64,000 nt of DNA from Bagarius yarrelli (taxonomy: Eukaryota > Chordata > Actinopteri > Siluriformes > Sisoridae). The stretch spans positions 1 through 64,000 of the forward strand of contig VCAZ01000070.1 of NCBI GenBank assembly GCA_005784505.1. The letters are read 5' to 3'. The notes beneath the pieces were generated by a model, which saw only the letters and a program-made list of their open reading frames with translations, did no database searches and was not told the origin of the DNA. The position numbers were made by a program, and so were the translations under genes. Shown one piece after another: positions 48,200 through 61,795 of this stretch; position 1 is the stretch's first letter; every line of letters starts with the position of its first letter.

Positions 48200-48345
48200 G
48201 GTTATTCCGACTTAGAAAGTTGGGGTCAAAGCACAGAGTCAGCTATCATACAGCGCCTCCCGAAGCAGGAAGGGTTAGAGACCCAACAGTGGCAGACTGG
48301 CGGCGGTGGGGCTTGAACCAAGGTCTTCCAGGTCATCCAAACAAG
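48200..48345 (-). repeat. SINE-like fragment
   Basis: Contains tcagctatcatacagcgcct, gaagggttagagacccaaca, gtggcagactggcggcggtg and gggcttgaaccaaggtcttc. It is the reverse-strand relative of the fragment at 18838-18930. Confidence 0.7.
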
Positions 48346-48528
48346 TTTTTACAGATGTGATGTGCATAACCTTTAGAACAGACCTCAGCCAGAGACTTTA
48401 ATCCACACACAAACAGGATTTTACAGTTTGGGCAGCAAGTAGAAAAGACCCTGTGTGACCCTAAGACCTAAATAGTGGTCTGGTGGATAAGGAGAATACA
48501 TCTTGAAAGGGGAAGTGAATAGACTTTA

Positions 48529-48553
48529 CACACACACACACACACACACACAC
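48529..48553. repeat. (CA)n microsatellite
   Basis: About twelve CA units in otherwise unremarkable DNA. Confidence 0.9.
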
Positions 48554-49184
48554 TTTATTTAAAGCACTGCTGAGTAACCAGTAATTAGTTGTCTGCAGCC
48601 AAAGAGGTTTACATTAATAATCTCCTTCTCTTTTTTCTGCTCTCTTCACCCCATCTCTTTTGCTTTCTAATTTTATAATTACTGCTGTATCTTAACTCTC
48701 TATCCAGCCTGATTTTCCATATAGTACATTACTTTAATATATGTGGCAGAGATCATTTTTTTTATTGCAGTTTGAGTTTAGGCATTAAAATCATTTTAGC
48801 CCCACTTGCACTTGTACGTAAAAAGTCTAGAATAATGGAAAAAATAGTGACATCTTCCAAATAAGGGAATTGTATTCCCAACACATTACTGTGTCTGCAG
48901 TGTTTTAGTGTTCACACTTGATTTCACCTGTATAATCAGTTGACTTCGGCTTTTAGTAGCTTTACAATTTGCTTTAGATCTGCTGGACTAAAAACATGCA
49001 CTCTCACTGGCCTTTACCAGGAAACATTTTAGAGAGGAGACATTAAGAGAATCATTTTGTGATTATTTTTGAATTTATATTTGCATAAACTGGAATCAGT
49101 TAAGTGATGAGAGAATGTTGTCCACCGCTGTTTTAAAATACTCTTTTACATCATTTACACATTTGGTTTCTTGTTTAAAGTCTT

Positions 49185-49577
49185 TCATGTTTATGGTTCT
49201 ATTGCGTTTATGTTCTGACTTCTTGTTCTTTGTTCATGCTTTTGTGTACTTCCTGTTTTGTCCTTGTTATCTGATCCTTGTTCCTCATGTTTTCCTGTCA
49301 TGTGATTCCCTCGTCCATGTGTCTTGTGCCCATTGGTTGATCTTGTGTATATATATAGCCCTTTATCGTGGATTTTGGTTGTGTCCCTGTACCACTGTTG
49401 TAAGTCTTTTGTCAAGCTAAGCCAAGTCAAGTTAAGTAGATGCTAGTTCATGCTAGTTCATGTTTATTGTTTTGTTTATGTCCGTGCTAGTGTTTAAGCT
49501 AAGCTAAACTATGCTTTACTAAGTTTTATGTTTATTGTGTTTTTTTCACTTCATAAATAAACTGCACTTTGGGTTCT
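49185..49577 (+). mobile_element. Solo LTR, Ty3/gypsy-like
   Basis: It has tcctgtcatgtgattccctc, an inverted CCAAT (cattggttga, 49331), a TATA box (tatatatatagccc, about 49347-49360), a linker of aagctaagc units and a poly(A) signal aataaactgcactttgggtt at its end. This promoter-to-poly(A) order is that of an LTR. The left edge is uncertain and no internal region is present. Confidence 0.65.
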
Positions 49578-51699
49578 AAAAATGACTCTCTTCAGTGGAG
49601 GTTCTTTAAAATCAGGTAATAAAATGCCATGAATACGACCACTGATCTGTAAATTTCAATGGTTTAACTTTGTACAATTCTCTAAATTTAGCGGCATTAA
49701 TTGTTCTTTTGACATGTGGAATAAGTGCTGTTTAATTAATTAATTAATCAACTAATCTGTCAAATAACTGAATAGATGTCTAACGTCAGCTGTCTTGCAA
49801 GGTTTGCTCTCATGATGCCTCACTTGATTTTCTGGAGTGTGCGCATACGGTAATAACAATAATGCTGAGGGCATAGCGTGCTTCATGGGTGACAGGCTTA
49901 AATACCTGCTTGGTCAAGCTGTAGCAACAACATGTGTTATTTGCCTGTGGAACATTTCCTCAGCAGTTTACCATATAATCAGGAAGAACAAAAAAACTGA
50001 GCTCCAACTGTGTCTTTGTGCACTTTACGTCATCGTTTATAATAAATATTGTTTAAAGCCGTCAATTTCTTGCATATTCACTAAAAAATGTGTAAACCAA
50101 TTATTTTAATTTGCATTGTGTGTAAGATTTAAATGAAGTTTTAATACCATGTTATTAGTTTTAATAACAACAAACATTAAGTGTCTAAAAAAGTAAATAA
50201 TTTCAGAATAGATTCTCAGAACACTGAAAAAAACCCAATTTGTTAAACATTTTAATGCATCGATGTATCGATATATCAAAGTTCAGGTCTAAACAGGTAG
50301 GTCCCGTTTGTCATTGTATAGTGTGTAACATAAACAATAAGCCATTTTCTATATATTCCTCGACTGGGAATTGGGTGTCAATAGATCAGTTAAAATGGTT
50401 TATTACGTCATTTATTTCCAAATGAGCAGATGCATTAATGCTTATGTGTCTGGGAGACTTAACACGGGACTAAGATCAATTTGCAATGTTAACCTTTGCT
50501 TAGAACATAATAACACATCAATATTGCTTATGCACCAATGCAATAACAACATCCAATTTTTCTTACATTCTGTGAAAATTTCTTACAGAATAGTGCAGTT
50601 AAACATTTAATAAGCTTTTTAAAATACATTCTATGCCTAAATGCTTGTGGACATTTCGACCGAATACAACCCGAATTTCAAAAAACTAGAAGTCTTATCT
50701 ATGTTCTTTTATTTTTAACATTCAAATTTCATATTCGCACAAAACAAAATTAAGGTTGTAATAACAGGTCCTGTCTGTTTTTTACTGCTGCTTTATTTCA
50801 TCTACATAAATTCCAGAAACAGTTTGGTCCGTCTGCGTTAGGGTAACAGTGATAATGCACATACTGAGACAGGTTCCTTTCTAAATACAAATATCGATCA
50901 TTTGTTTCCATAATGGCTTATTATTTTTACACAATCCATCTCAAAGATCCCACAGCTACTCTCTTAAAATTGCTGACTAATCTCTCACTAGGGTTTCATG
51001 GATCTGGTCCAGGTTGTATGATTGGAGGCGAAGGAAGAAAAATAGTAATCATATTTCATATTTATTAAGCTGTTCTCTGCCACAGAGCTTTTAGGAGAGC
51101 AGGATCAAAGTCATACAGGAAATACATTTGTAACAAATTAGTCTGCAAACACCAAACATGCCTCTTCAGCAAATTTGACCTTAGTTCAGGGTAAGAAGCT
51201 ACCTGAGGCGTTGCTGATGCAAAGCATATATCAAGGTCAGACATCCCAAGCCTTTTAATATATTCTAGACTTGGAAGATAAATCTTCTTTACATTTTTGA
51301 GAATGAGGAATTAAATAATTAGATTAAAAATGATGAAGAAAGTTTAATTTAACAATAATTTTCCAGTTTATTTGTGTTTATTGTGCATTAAGGAGCAAAC
51401 ATCTGTAAAGTTAAGCAAATGTGTGCTGTTAATCATGTTAAATGTATGTTTTACTAAACATCTGATTAGTTTTACCTATTTACTTTATTAAACAACAAGG
51501 ATGAGTTTGATCTAAATTTTACAGATTTCTAGAGGCTCTCAGTTCATTTGCATGTTCCTGTTAAAACAACGATTGACATTACAATTAGTAAGAAATTATA
51601 AAATATGGATTAAAATAAAATTCCAATTTTTGCAATATAAAAGCTCAAAACTAATGAAAAATTTAAGCATTTTCACCAACGTCTTAGACCGCACTGTTA
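49578..51699. other. Intergenic, nothing recognised
   Basis: The open frames at 49837-50109 and 50240-50610 show no known domains. No repeat family was recognised. Confidence 0.4.
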
Positions 51700-51731
51700 A
51701 TAGTCTCCATAAAAACAAAAATGGAGACTAT
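51700..51731. repeat. Perfect 11-bp stem hairpin
   Basis: atagtctccat (51700-51710) and atggagactat (51721-51731) pair fully around a 10-nt A-rich loop. Confidence 0.8.
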
Positions 51732-53034
51732 AAATGGAAGCCAAACAGCTTTTAGATGGCCCACACAGAGGGGCCTCTTCTCACCTTCTAGACCCATGCG
51801 CAGGACCTGGGGACAGCGCAGTAAAAACTTTCTTGGGGCCGCCTGCTTATTTGCCTTCTGAAAATTCCTGATGACCAGGGCCACCAAGAACCAAGAGTCT
51901 CCGTTAAGGCCAGGAGCTCCAGATCTCTGGCCGGACGCAGTTCGAGAGCTTAGTATAAACTGAGTATAACTTGTAGTTCCTTACCTCTTGCCATGCCTTT
52001 CTTTTCTTTTTTAGCATGATGTTTAAGAATACCCAAACCATGCGCTGAAGAAATGAAGACTAACCTAACATAGCTGGATGCCTGCCTTTGTACTTACTTC
52101 CCGGCCGATGACATCACCCTGCACGTGACGTACCGTGCTCGTGATGTTTTGCTTTCCAGTAGATGGGATTTTGGATGTGTTTATAGGCTGTGTTTATATT
52201 CCGTAGGGAATGGGAACACATTATTATTTCATTGTGTCCTGACACCTCATATGTAAATAATCCAATGTGAAATTTGTAATGGTCAATTTTGCTATTGTCA
52301 TTTTGTATCCTCAAGATGTTTGTTGCATGAATAAAGCCACAAAGTACTATTTTTCTAAGCTGTTTTTTGTTGCTTTTGTTTTTTTGTTTGGTGTTCTATT
52401 TTATCGTCCTAGTTTTATTTTTATTTTTTTTATTAATTTATTCATTTGATTTATTTAGCATTGCAAAATTCATAATAATGGCTTAACAGACAATCTGGGC
52501 CATATGAGAAAGTCTATAGCATGCTGCAGGTGTGCAAAAACTTACGCTTATACAGTAACCTATGCCAGCAGCACATTTACAGAGACTCTAGTATAGATTA
52601 GATTTATAAACTGTTAGAAAAACAAAAGAAAGACAAAAAGAAAAATCTGTGTCCTTAAAAAGTTTAATTTGCATATCTTCCTAGAGGGGAAATTTTTGCT
52701 TCAAATGCTTATTGACTGAAAAACGCACAGATGTCCCTCAGGAGGGCGAGTATGCGTCCCTTTTAGAGGCTTTTTGTTTACTTTTTTTATATTGTAAGAG
52801 TAAAATTTCTCATTGTGATTGCTAGATAGACAAACAAACCACTTGAGTTTGCTTTTTGTTATCACTCAGTGTGGAAACCCTTTTCTCCTGCTTGCCGACA
52901 GATTTACTGTACAGATAAACTGGAAACAACATTAGAACACCATTGCAAATAATCATAAAGAAACCCAAGAACCCACTTGGAGTTAAATGAGTGTGTAAGC
53001 AACAAAACAGGTGCATATTACACAGTTACACCTA
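51732..53034. other. Intergenic, GC-richer patch at the start
   Basis: 51750-51960 is richer in G and C than its surroundings, and no known element was recognised. The rest is AT-rich. Confidence 0.35.
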
Positions 53035-53125
53035 CAATTGCAGGTCTTGATGCCCAATTCCGATTTTTATGACTTTATCTGATCTTTTCTGATCTCTAAA
53101 ATCCATGGCTGCTTTTTTAGGCAAT
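53035..53125 (+). mobile_element. MITE-family fragment
   Basis: gcaggtcttgatgcccaatt and ccgatttttatgactttatc then gatctctaaaatcc match the left part of the family at 29720 and 61570. Confidence 0.5.
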
Positions 53126-54039
53126 TCCAAACTAACCTTTATTGCAGAAATTAATTAATTAATTAATTAATTAGCAATTGCTGAATGATGCCAGGTTTAA
53201 TTTAATAATGTAAATGACCTTCATGTTTTAACTATTTCCTGTAGTATATTGTGAATATTCTTGCATTGTGCTTTGTACTGACCTGGCATCTTATTTGGGT
53301 TATGTACTCTCCCGCTTCATGCAGTGCTTTTTTTCTTTCTTTTTTTCTTGGGCTTAAAAACATGCAGTTTTATTTCCCATTATCCTATTGCATTAGCATA
53401 CGTAACTAGGTTAAGCCTACACTTGAGGATCATTTTCAAAGTAAATATTAAAAACAAAGCCTTTTTTATTGTAAGTAAACTATAAGCAAATGTCTTGCTT
53501 TTAGATAGACATGAAGAAGAGAGTTCCCTCAGGAAGACTTTTATCACATGCTTGTTATTGGTACTTCAATTAAAGCAGGTAACTACATTACTGAAATATG
53601 TTCCTGGGTTTTAATGAGGTTTATAATTTTTTTTTTGAAACACATTCATTAAATATAATTACTGCTATTGTTGAGTATATGACTGTTGGTAAATGTTACC
53701 CTTTTTTTCTCTTTAACTATTAAACAGCCAGAGGCAGGTTAGTAGAAATTCTGAGCATCTTTATTAGAGCTTTATTATGTCTAACAGCCATAGCTATAAT
53801 TTATAATAAGGGGAACCTGGGCAAGGTATAGGATTTACACATTTACAATTGCAAATCAACTTATATATCAATTGCATTTCAACTTATATAATTCTATAAA
53901 CTAAAAAAAAAGAGAGACAGTGTGCTGGGTTAACTTATGTTCTCTTTCAGGAACTCAAGCTGCATTGAAACACTATGGGAATGCACTTTTATGGGTAATT
54001 TGACTAATCAGAAAGCAAAGATTGCAAATTGTACACAAT
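53126..54039. other. AT-rich intergenic
   Basis: An AATT-repeat run lies near 53148-53172. Otherwise nothing recognised. Confidence 0.4.
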
Positions 54040-54880
54040 TTTAAGCATTGCGCTTGTCCGTGCCCTTGGGAGCACTGACCGTGAGCATTGTGAGCACCTA
54101 TTAATGTGTGTGCTTTGCTCCCATCTGGCTATATTTACCACAAATGGCCAGTACCCAAGGATCAGGCCCCGCTGCTGAGGCACAGTGCAGGCTGATATCC
54201 TGGGGCTTCAAGGTGGACCTAGCAGAGAGTATGAGATGGGCTTAGCAAAAGCCCATTCTGTTGATTCTTTCCCCCAGGGAGAGCACAACCCCAGCTTTTG
54301 TGGCCCCTAAATTGCCAAGCTGTAAAAGAAAACATCTAAGGTAGTGGGAAAAGATGGCAAATCAGTGGGAAGAGACTTACTAGTATCAAGGTTTTTTTTG
54401 TGGTACAAGAAGGCCGGCAACTGTGGTTCCCATTATGGGACCTGGCTATGGTATTGGGGAGACTGTGAACCCCATTAAAGGAAGCATTAAACACTAAAAA
54501 CTATGTTTCTTTAAACTGTCTTCTCTATCAAGAAGATCTGCAATATTTAGACATTATCCACCTTGCCATCATGCCTGGACCTCACCCAAGGGATGGTTAA
54601 AGCCATCTTCCACCAGCGACCCAAGGGGCGCACTCTACCAGGGGTATGGCGGCCTTGGGGCCTTGGCATTGGGAGTACCACTATCAGACATTTGTAGCGC
54701 GTGGGTTGGGGTACACTGTATACAGTTCTACAACCTGAATATTGCTAGAACTCTGGGATCCAAATTCTTGCGTCCAAAGTCCCCACACATGACACTGGGA
54801 CAGTAACTTGGTGAAATAGCGACATGGGTACCCCATTTCCAAAGTGACGCAGCCCGAGTTCCTGAAGGGGAATGCCTACA
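54040..54880 (+). pseudogene. Retrotransposon gag-like remnant, possibly DIRS
   Basis: A locally GC-richer stretch. In broken frames it shows a CEHLLMCVL block near 54095 and an AEAQCRLISWGFKVDLAE block near 54178, resembling the gag-like protein of fish tyrosine-recombinase (DIRS-type) retrotransposons as I recall it. It ends with aaagtgacgcagcccgagtt, then cctgaaggggaatgcc, a terminal motif often seen with these elements. No recombinase was recognised. Family assignment is tentative. Confidence 0.45.
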
Positions 54881-57800
54881 GGTTCAATTTATAGTTCCCC
54901 CAAGGAACAAGATGCAAAGCTCTATGCTTCGGTGAAAATAACATTGAATGTTATTTCAAAAAACTTTCACACAATGTATTTTTATGAGTTTTGCTTTCTT
55001 TTGGTCCAAAGGTTCAAATCTGACTCATTCCCAACCACAGTTTTTTGTTATTAAAGTGCTTAAATTCATAAATGTATGACAGAATGAGAAATTAGGAGCT
55101 ACAATAGGTCTGCGTTCCAAACATGAAGCTGCTGAACTATGTCGCTGAAGGTCACAGCAGCTTTAAATGCAATGTTACCGAGCTCAGTATTAATTCTGCA
55201 CCAAGTTGTGTGAATGGCCATATTTTAGCGTTCATTTCTCCGGGGAACAAGAAACAGAAATGTGTTTAAAAATGCTTTACATCCCCTGAAGACTTCGGAG
55301 TTCTCTGTGTTCTGATTTTAATCCGCAGTCAAAGAGATGAGTAAAAATAGAAGCTTATAAAAAAAAAAAATAGAAGCCTACTCAAGTGTCACGGTGCATC
55401 CTAGCAATTACATACATAATTAGTATGCACTTTTTCAGTTTTACAAAATCCACTTCCTATTGATTGTAGGAAAATGACCTCTATGTTATATTAAGATAAC
55501 TGCTATATTAAGAAAAAGTAGAGCTGATTTCTATGGATGTCACAAGGTGAGGGCAACTTTAGGGATGCATCAATTAAGGGACTAAATAAAGAACTAAGTA
55601 ATGTGATTCAAAACCAACAAAATGGACTTTGTAGACAGCAGGTAAAATTAATACTGTATATAAATTGTTACGCACATCCACGGATAAGCAAAAATTGTAC
55701 GCCTATCTGACAGTAGCAGCTTAATGAGCAGCAGATAAAACTTTATAATAAAATTATTTAATACATCGTTAACAGAAGTAAGAAAATAATAGTTAATCAA
55801 CATTTGAAAAATTATGCCTATTAATAGATTATAATTTGTGTAGTTTTTTACGTGTGTATAATTGAGGTGTAATACAATTACACAGTTTGTTACTATGGAT
55901 ACTAATATTACTAAATCTGTATCCAAATAAAGAAATCATGTTTTTATTATCTCTAATTTTGATAAATCTGTATAATAATTTAGATAGAAAAGTGGTGGAT
56001 TTACATGCAGCAGGTTGTGATAGTCATAGAGACAGGGTACCACAGGAAGCATGAAACAGGAAACCAGGTCAAACACAAATATCCCATACGTTCATATAAG
56101 CAAGCAAAGTGCAGAAACATAGGGGATACATACACTGGCTAAGGCAAAAAATCAAGGGAATGAGTGTGTTTATAGCAACAAAAATGAACATAGATCTTTA
56201 AACCCAAAGATCACTTTTGACCACATACATCAGAGATCAGGACAAATTTTTTTTTAATAAAAAACAGAAATGCAATAAATATATATTTTATACTGCTACC
56301 ATGAAACATGAAAGGTATCCATGAAGCACACTGTTTCCTAACTGGACATATAGATACAGCGATCAGGATGTAAGTAATAATTGATTGATTTTAGTATCTG
56401 AATGACTTCTATCTCCATATCTACATAAAAATGATTGTCCCTGACTTTATTGTTATAACCGTCTCTCAGCATGATGAAAGAAATATAACTGACTATAGAA
56501 ATAATCATATTTTCCCCCTATATATTTGCATTCACAATCTTTCGTTGTAGTTATGAGGAAAAACTTCTGCCCCTCATGCCCTTGCAGATATAAATATATT
56601 TTTAAAAACTGTCTAATCACACTGTGACGGCACAGACCACATCAATTCAATCCATAGTGTGGGTTATAATAGAGGCCGTGCCTTTCATATTGATGGACAG
56701 ATGGTTTTATTGGAAGCATCAATTTAATAGATGTGCAGCAGAGTCTATTTATACAGTATATTTGAAATGCATGACAGTAAATGTATTTATTTAATCTGTT
56801 TATTTATATATTTAAATATAACAATAGTATTTATGAATACAATTGATTTGTTGGATTGCATGTCTATTTGCAAATACCTTCATGTCGTCCAGAGACAAAT
56901 CCTTTAGGAATCATTATGCAGGTAATATAGGCATTATAAGCCATAGATGCAATTATTGCCACTAATCACATGTTCAATCAATTTGGAGATGAATAATATT
57001 TATTCATTTGTAATACAAACCTAGTTCTTTTCTTGTTTGAAGTGTGTTTGCAGCGAATGTCCCTGGTTACTCTAACATTATTATGCTTTCCCTCTTCATT
57101 TATCTCTCAATTAAAATCTAGAAGTGGGATCACATTTCATCTGGTACTGGAAAAAAATTTAATGCAATTTATGATTCTGTGTCAGACTTAATTCCCAGTT
57201 TCACTGGCTTGACAGTGGATACTTGGCCTCAGGATAGATTGGATTTAGAGTGGATACTTAAGGGCAGGACTAGAAACTAAGTCTGTGAGCCATAAAATGG
57301 AAGAAGCTGGTGGCCCCGATGTCAGTTAAATGGGATTATGGGTTTCAGGGTGGATTTTCAGGATATAGTTGTTTAGGAGTAGGTAACACATCTGGACCAC
57401 AGGATGGCAGAAATAGGGTCTAAAGTGTCTCAATATTAAATCAGTGGGATCTGTATACATACAGCAGCTTGGAGAAAAGTCAGGACCAAGTTGGATGTTG
57501 GTGCTTGTAGGATTTAGGATCAAATTCGGGCTGAAGTATGGGGATTTGGATTAAAACTATTGGATAGACGGGCTTAGGGAGCAATCGGATATTAGTAGTA
57601 GTATCTAAAGATAGCAGTATGCCATAAAGTAGAATAGATTTGAATGAACCCTCCGTATTAGAAGTATTAAAATAAGGAGTGTGGCATAACATTTTTTTTT
57701 TCATATGCAGCATGTTTTTAATTAGCCATAGCAGGCTATCACTTCTTTAACATTGTTATTAGTAAATATTATGATAAAAAATGCAGTTCATTGGCTCTGT

Positions 57801-58447
57801 TTTAATAACAGTAGCTCATAAAAACATATTAACATGAGTCGCATTACACTCTCATTCCATAGTGCTAGATATGTGATTTATATGAAAATCCTCTAGTGCC
57901 AGTCAAAATGTTGTGCCATGTGCTTGTGAGTTAAAGGTGTGAATGACAGCCCAGGTTAACACATCTGTATATGTGTCTGTCCTGCCTCTAGTTTTTGTTA
58001 AACTTGTGTTTAGGAGGATAATCGAATATGTGGCAGGATACAAAAAAGAAAGGAAGAAATACAGTATCTTGTGGTATGCTAAATGTATTGAGAAGAGTGC
58101 TTGATAGATTTTCTTCTGGTCCGTGACATTTACCTTTTATGCATCTTCCGCTTTTTTCTCTCCGGTCTGTATATTACCTCAGACTGCATGGAGCTGGAGA
58201 ATCGGTAGAACAAAAGAATTACTTGAGGGACTGTGACTCGGAGGCAGCGGTGCTAATGCAGAGCCACATATTTGGGTTATTAAGAGAGTTTGTTCCCCTT
58301 TCCCTTCCACACACACTCTGCCTTGCTTGTAAAATCCTGCTTAACGTGTTTAATTATGTAAGCTGACTGATCAAGGAAACATACTGAGAGGCTCCTCTTG
58401 AGCACATCACTTCGTGTAGGGGGGATTTCAGGCTCTTATCCTCAACC

Positions 58448-58478
<31 letters not shown>

Positions 58479-58869
58479 TGCAAGCTTGCCTTTCCTTTTC
58501 TCTCTCTTTCTCTATGATCACTCACTTGTATTCTTGTATTCCCTCTTTCTCTTATTTTTCTCACCTGGACATTAATTATTCCCCCATTATAGTCTCCATT
58601 ATAGCCTTACACGGCTACTTACAACAAACCTTGATATTTGTATATTTTAACTATAATTATATTTTTAAGATGTTTTTTTTCCATCCCTTCTATTTACTTA
58701 GATTGCTTGGATTTATAATAACATTACATTAAGGTCACATAATGTTTATTGTGCTTTTTTTGTTTGCTAAAGTAGAAATTAGGTATTACTCATTTCTTTG
58801 TAATTAATCACTGTATCCACCTTCAATCCACAGATATGGGCAAAAGGTTTATCGTTTCCAAACTCATCA
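54881..58869. other. Gene-free interval, mixed composition
   Basis: 55990-56140 has tagagacagggtaccacagg-type sequence that might be a decayed LTR. 57200-57700 is G-rich with repeated ggattta-like words. 58130-58400 is non-repetitive and GC-richer. A CT microsatellite lies at 58449-58479. No exons were recognised. Confidence 0.35.
58449..58479. repeat. (CT)n microsatellite
   Basis: About fifteen CT units within a longer pyrimidine-rich tract. Confidence 0.9.
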
Positions 58870-58879
58870 CAATTGTAGG

Positions 58880-59046
58880 ACATATTACCTGCTTGGCATT
58901 AGGCAGACACCCTATCCATAACAACTTACATTTATCTCATTTTATTGGTGGTTAACGGTTGACCTTTCCTAGGGGCCCAGCAATAGTAATTGCTGGTGCT
59001 GGGAACAAACACAATCTTCCAGGTAACAGTCCAACAACTGCACTAC
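58880..59046 (-). repeat. tRNA-derived SINE, diverged
   Basis: Reverse copy: gcttggcattaggcagacac, ggttaacggttgacctttcc, ggggcccagcaatagtaatt, aacagtccaacaactgcact. Confidence 0.75.
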
Positions 59047-59400
59047 CTACATTTACATCATATAGCAACGCTCTTGTCCAAGCAAGATACAAAAGTGCTT
59101 CGAGTCACATCATTAAACAGCTGAATACTGGTACATTGGGGCTTGCCGATCACAAATCACAGTCCCTCCATTAACAACCCACAAAAACTGCTGAAACTGC
59201 TGATCAATAATACTATTTATTTTTTACTGTCAGTCTAGAAGGAGGTGCTCTCTTCAATCATCTCGTGAAGACAACCAGACATTCTGGTCGACATAGAGGG
59301 AAGTTCATTCCACCATCTTTTTCCAAAACAGAGTAAAGTCTAGATGCAGACCTTCCGCTTGTCTAGTGTGTCTCTAATGCTGTACTTTAAGATTTTTCTT
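59047..59400. repeat. Teleost dispersed repeat, family uncertain
   Basis: It begins acatttacatcatatagcaa, then gatacaaaagtgcttcgagt; further on gaagttcattccaccatctt and acagagtaaagtctagatgc. I recall similar blocks as repeated in fish genomes but cannot name the family. Confidence 0.4.
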
Positions 59401-61474
59401 TACTGCTTAAAAAAAACCACCCAGACGCTGTTCACATAAGAATGCTCCTGTGCAACAAGCCTCTATGGTACTTAGTGATTGGTGTGAACGAATTTAAGTG
59501 TCCTGCATATTCAAGAGAATTTGCCCTCACCTTACTGAACATCTGAAGCGAGGAACGAAAGCTAATGTACCACATACCTCCTTACCAAACTTGTTGCCAG
59601 AATTGTTTGTTCATCGTTATGTTAAAAAGCTCATATTAATGTTACAAAACAGAACAAAATGTTAACATAAATCATTTGGAAAAACTAGATTTGACTGAAT
59701 CTGATAAGATATTCATCAGAATTGTAAACACAAATATTTTTCTTTTTTCTATGTGTAAACTAGAGCACGACAAAGGCTGGGTTTCCAGGCAGATTGGATC
59801 TTAAAATCTGGTAGAATCCAACCAGATTACCTATTGTACTATATTTATAAGACTTTCATCCAGCAGTTTATGGTGGTGGTTGTCTGATGCTTTAATAAAA
59901 AAACTGTGTCTTTTAAGTTATTACTAAATAATTTATGTTAAAAGGTAGTATGCATGACATTTGTGAGAACTGTTATAAATGTTTAATGACCTCACCTTGT
60001 GCTAAGAGAACAAGTGTAAAATTATATCATCAAACATCTATCAACCCCACTGTGACCGAAGCTGTAAAAACATGAAAAATGGCTGACACACCAGGAGGAA
60101 CCAATGCAAAAAGGGGCCATGTATTCCCTAGTAAGCTAAGCCTTACAAGTCGACTGCACAATAATTGCATCTCGTGGGAATCCAGATAAAAAGTAAAGTT
60201 CAAAAGCAAAGAACTAGCAGATTTTGAGGAAGGAAATTTTACAGAGAACAAATTGAATTTCTATTAATAAAAACAGAATAACTTTTCAATAGCAAAAAAG
60301 ATGGAAGGATTATGCAGTTTATTCGTCAACTTCATATCCTGTTGCTTATCTGTTTCATGAATGTTGAAATCAGTAGGATTTAATAAATGGTACTGATTTC
60401 TATTAATTATTCCACCCAAATCAGATTTAAAGACTAATTAAATAATGTTCTGCACAATTCAACTAATAAAGCAAAAGGTCATTTAGGAACAAACAAGAAC
60501 TACCATTAAAATATGTTAAGTTAGATTCTAATGTTAAATGTGGTAATAACAGTCGTAAAAAACATGCTGAGGATGTTAATTGTGGGTCATGTTTATGCAT
60601 CAGTTTTAATAGTAATTATGTCAGTGACCTACTTTAAATAATAAATATTAGTGTGTTATATAGGGATAATAATTGTAATGTTTGAGATTATGCTCTTACT
60701 AGACACTGATGTTCTGCTTCTAATGTATAATTAACTCCAAGAAATTTTAAAAATGGCTTAAAAAGATTAAGATTTATGTAATTTGTTGGATTTTTGTTAA
60801 TATTAGGTGAACAGCTTGTATCTCGGATTGAACAAAAATTCTGACAAGTTGATTTTATTGAAGTGCTTCTATATACAGAGCAAAGAAGTCAGACTGTGAA
60901 GACTGTACCTACATATACTGAAAAGACAGTACCTTAAAAAACTAAAGTTGGGTTGAATCAGCCGTGTCTGCAGAGGGCTTTTGTTATTGGGTTTACTTAC
61001 ACTGCTGAAACTTTATTGCTTAAGTATCTGACAGGCTTCCTGAAAGTAAAGAAATAAAACTGCGGTGACGTTTTCAACATACATTTTTAAAGAACGCTTT
61101 TCAGATTCACTCGGAAAAGCACATTACATAAAAAAGTTACACATTTTGTTTAGCAAAAAAAAAAAAAAGCTAAAAGAATGCTTGAAATGTTAATAATTAC
61201 ATGCTAATAATACATTTCAAATAAATTTATAGCCTGTTTTTTTTTAACCTTTTTGGCTTTAGTGTAATATTTAGTGTTGCCTTTTTGAGCATCATTAAAT
61301 GTTTACACCTTTTGTATTTGTCTGTTGTCCTCACTCAGAAAATATGGGTCTTAAGTTCAGTCTGTAAAATGGTAGCAAAAGATACAGAAAAAGCTGTAAA
61401 AGCAATGTGCATAATCTACAGCTGCGGTTCCCAAGGCAGACGGGTCCCGACCCACAACAGTGCCTCAGTGAGCT
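59401..61474. other. AT-rich intergenic, nothing recognised
   Basis: A minus open frame at 60030-60251 lies in a non-AT-rich patch but shows no domain I recognise. An A12 run lies near 61157. Confidence 0.4.
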
Positions 61475-61560
61475 CTGTGTGTGTTTGTGGGTTGTCGGGG
61501 GGGATGGTGCACCTGTGTGTGTGTGTGTGTGTGGTGTGTGTGTGTGTGTGTGTTTGTGGT
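61475..61560. repeat. Interrupted (GT)n tract and poly-G
   Basis: GT runs are broken by GGGGGG and TTTGTGG units, ending in ggtggggggggc. Candidate for instability and Z-DNA. Confidence 0.85.
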
Positions 61561-61569
61561 GGGGGGGGC

Positions 61570-61795
61570 ACACTGCACCTATCAAGTGACCCAATTCTGA
61601 TTTTTTTCGCCAACGATCGGATTCGACTCATGGCAGTGTAAGAAAGAAAAAAGCACATAGATTCCAATATTTTCAGATCAGATTCAGGCCTCCTTCGTAT
61701 GTGGTAATAAATCGGATATGAATCGGATACGTGCATTAATGTGCGCAGGTGTAAGCAGGCAGATCAGATTTTCACCTGTAAATGCGAGTCAAATG
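61570..61795 (+). mobile_element. MITE-like element, fullest copy
   Basis: It starts cactgcacctatcaagtgac and ccaattctgatttttttcgc, then agattccaatattttcagat, ggatatgaatcggatacgtg and, at the right, gcagatcagattttcacctg with gtaaatgcgagtc. Relatives occur at 24265 (reverse), 29720 and 53035. No coding capacity. Confidence 0.6.
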
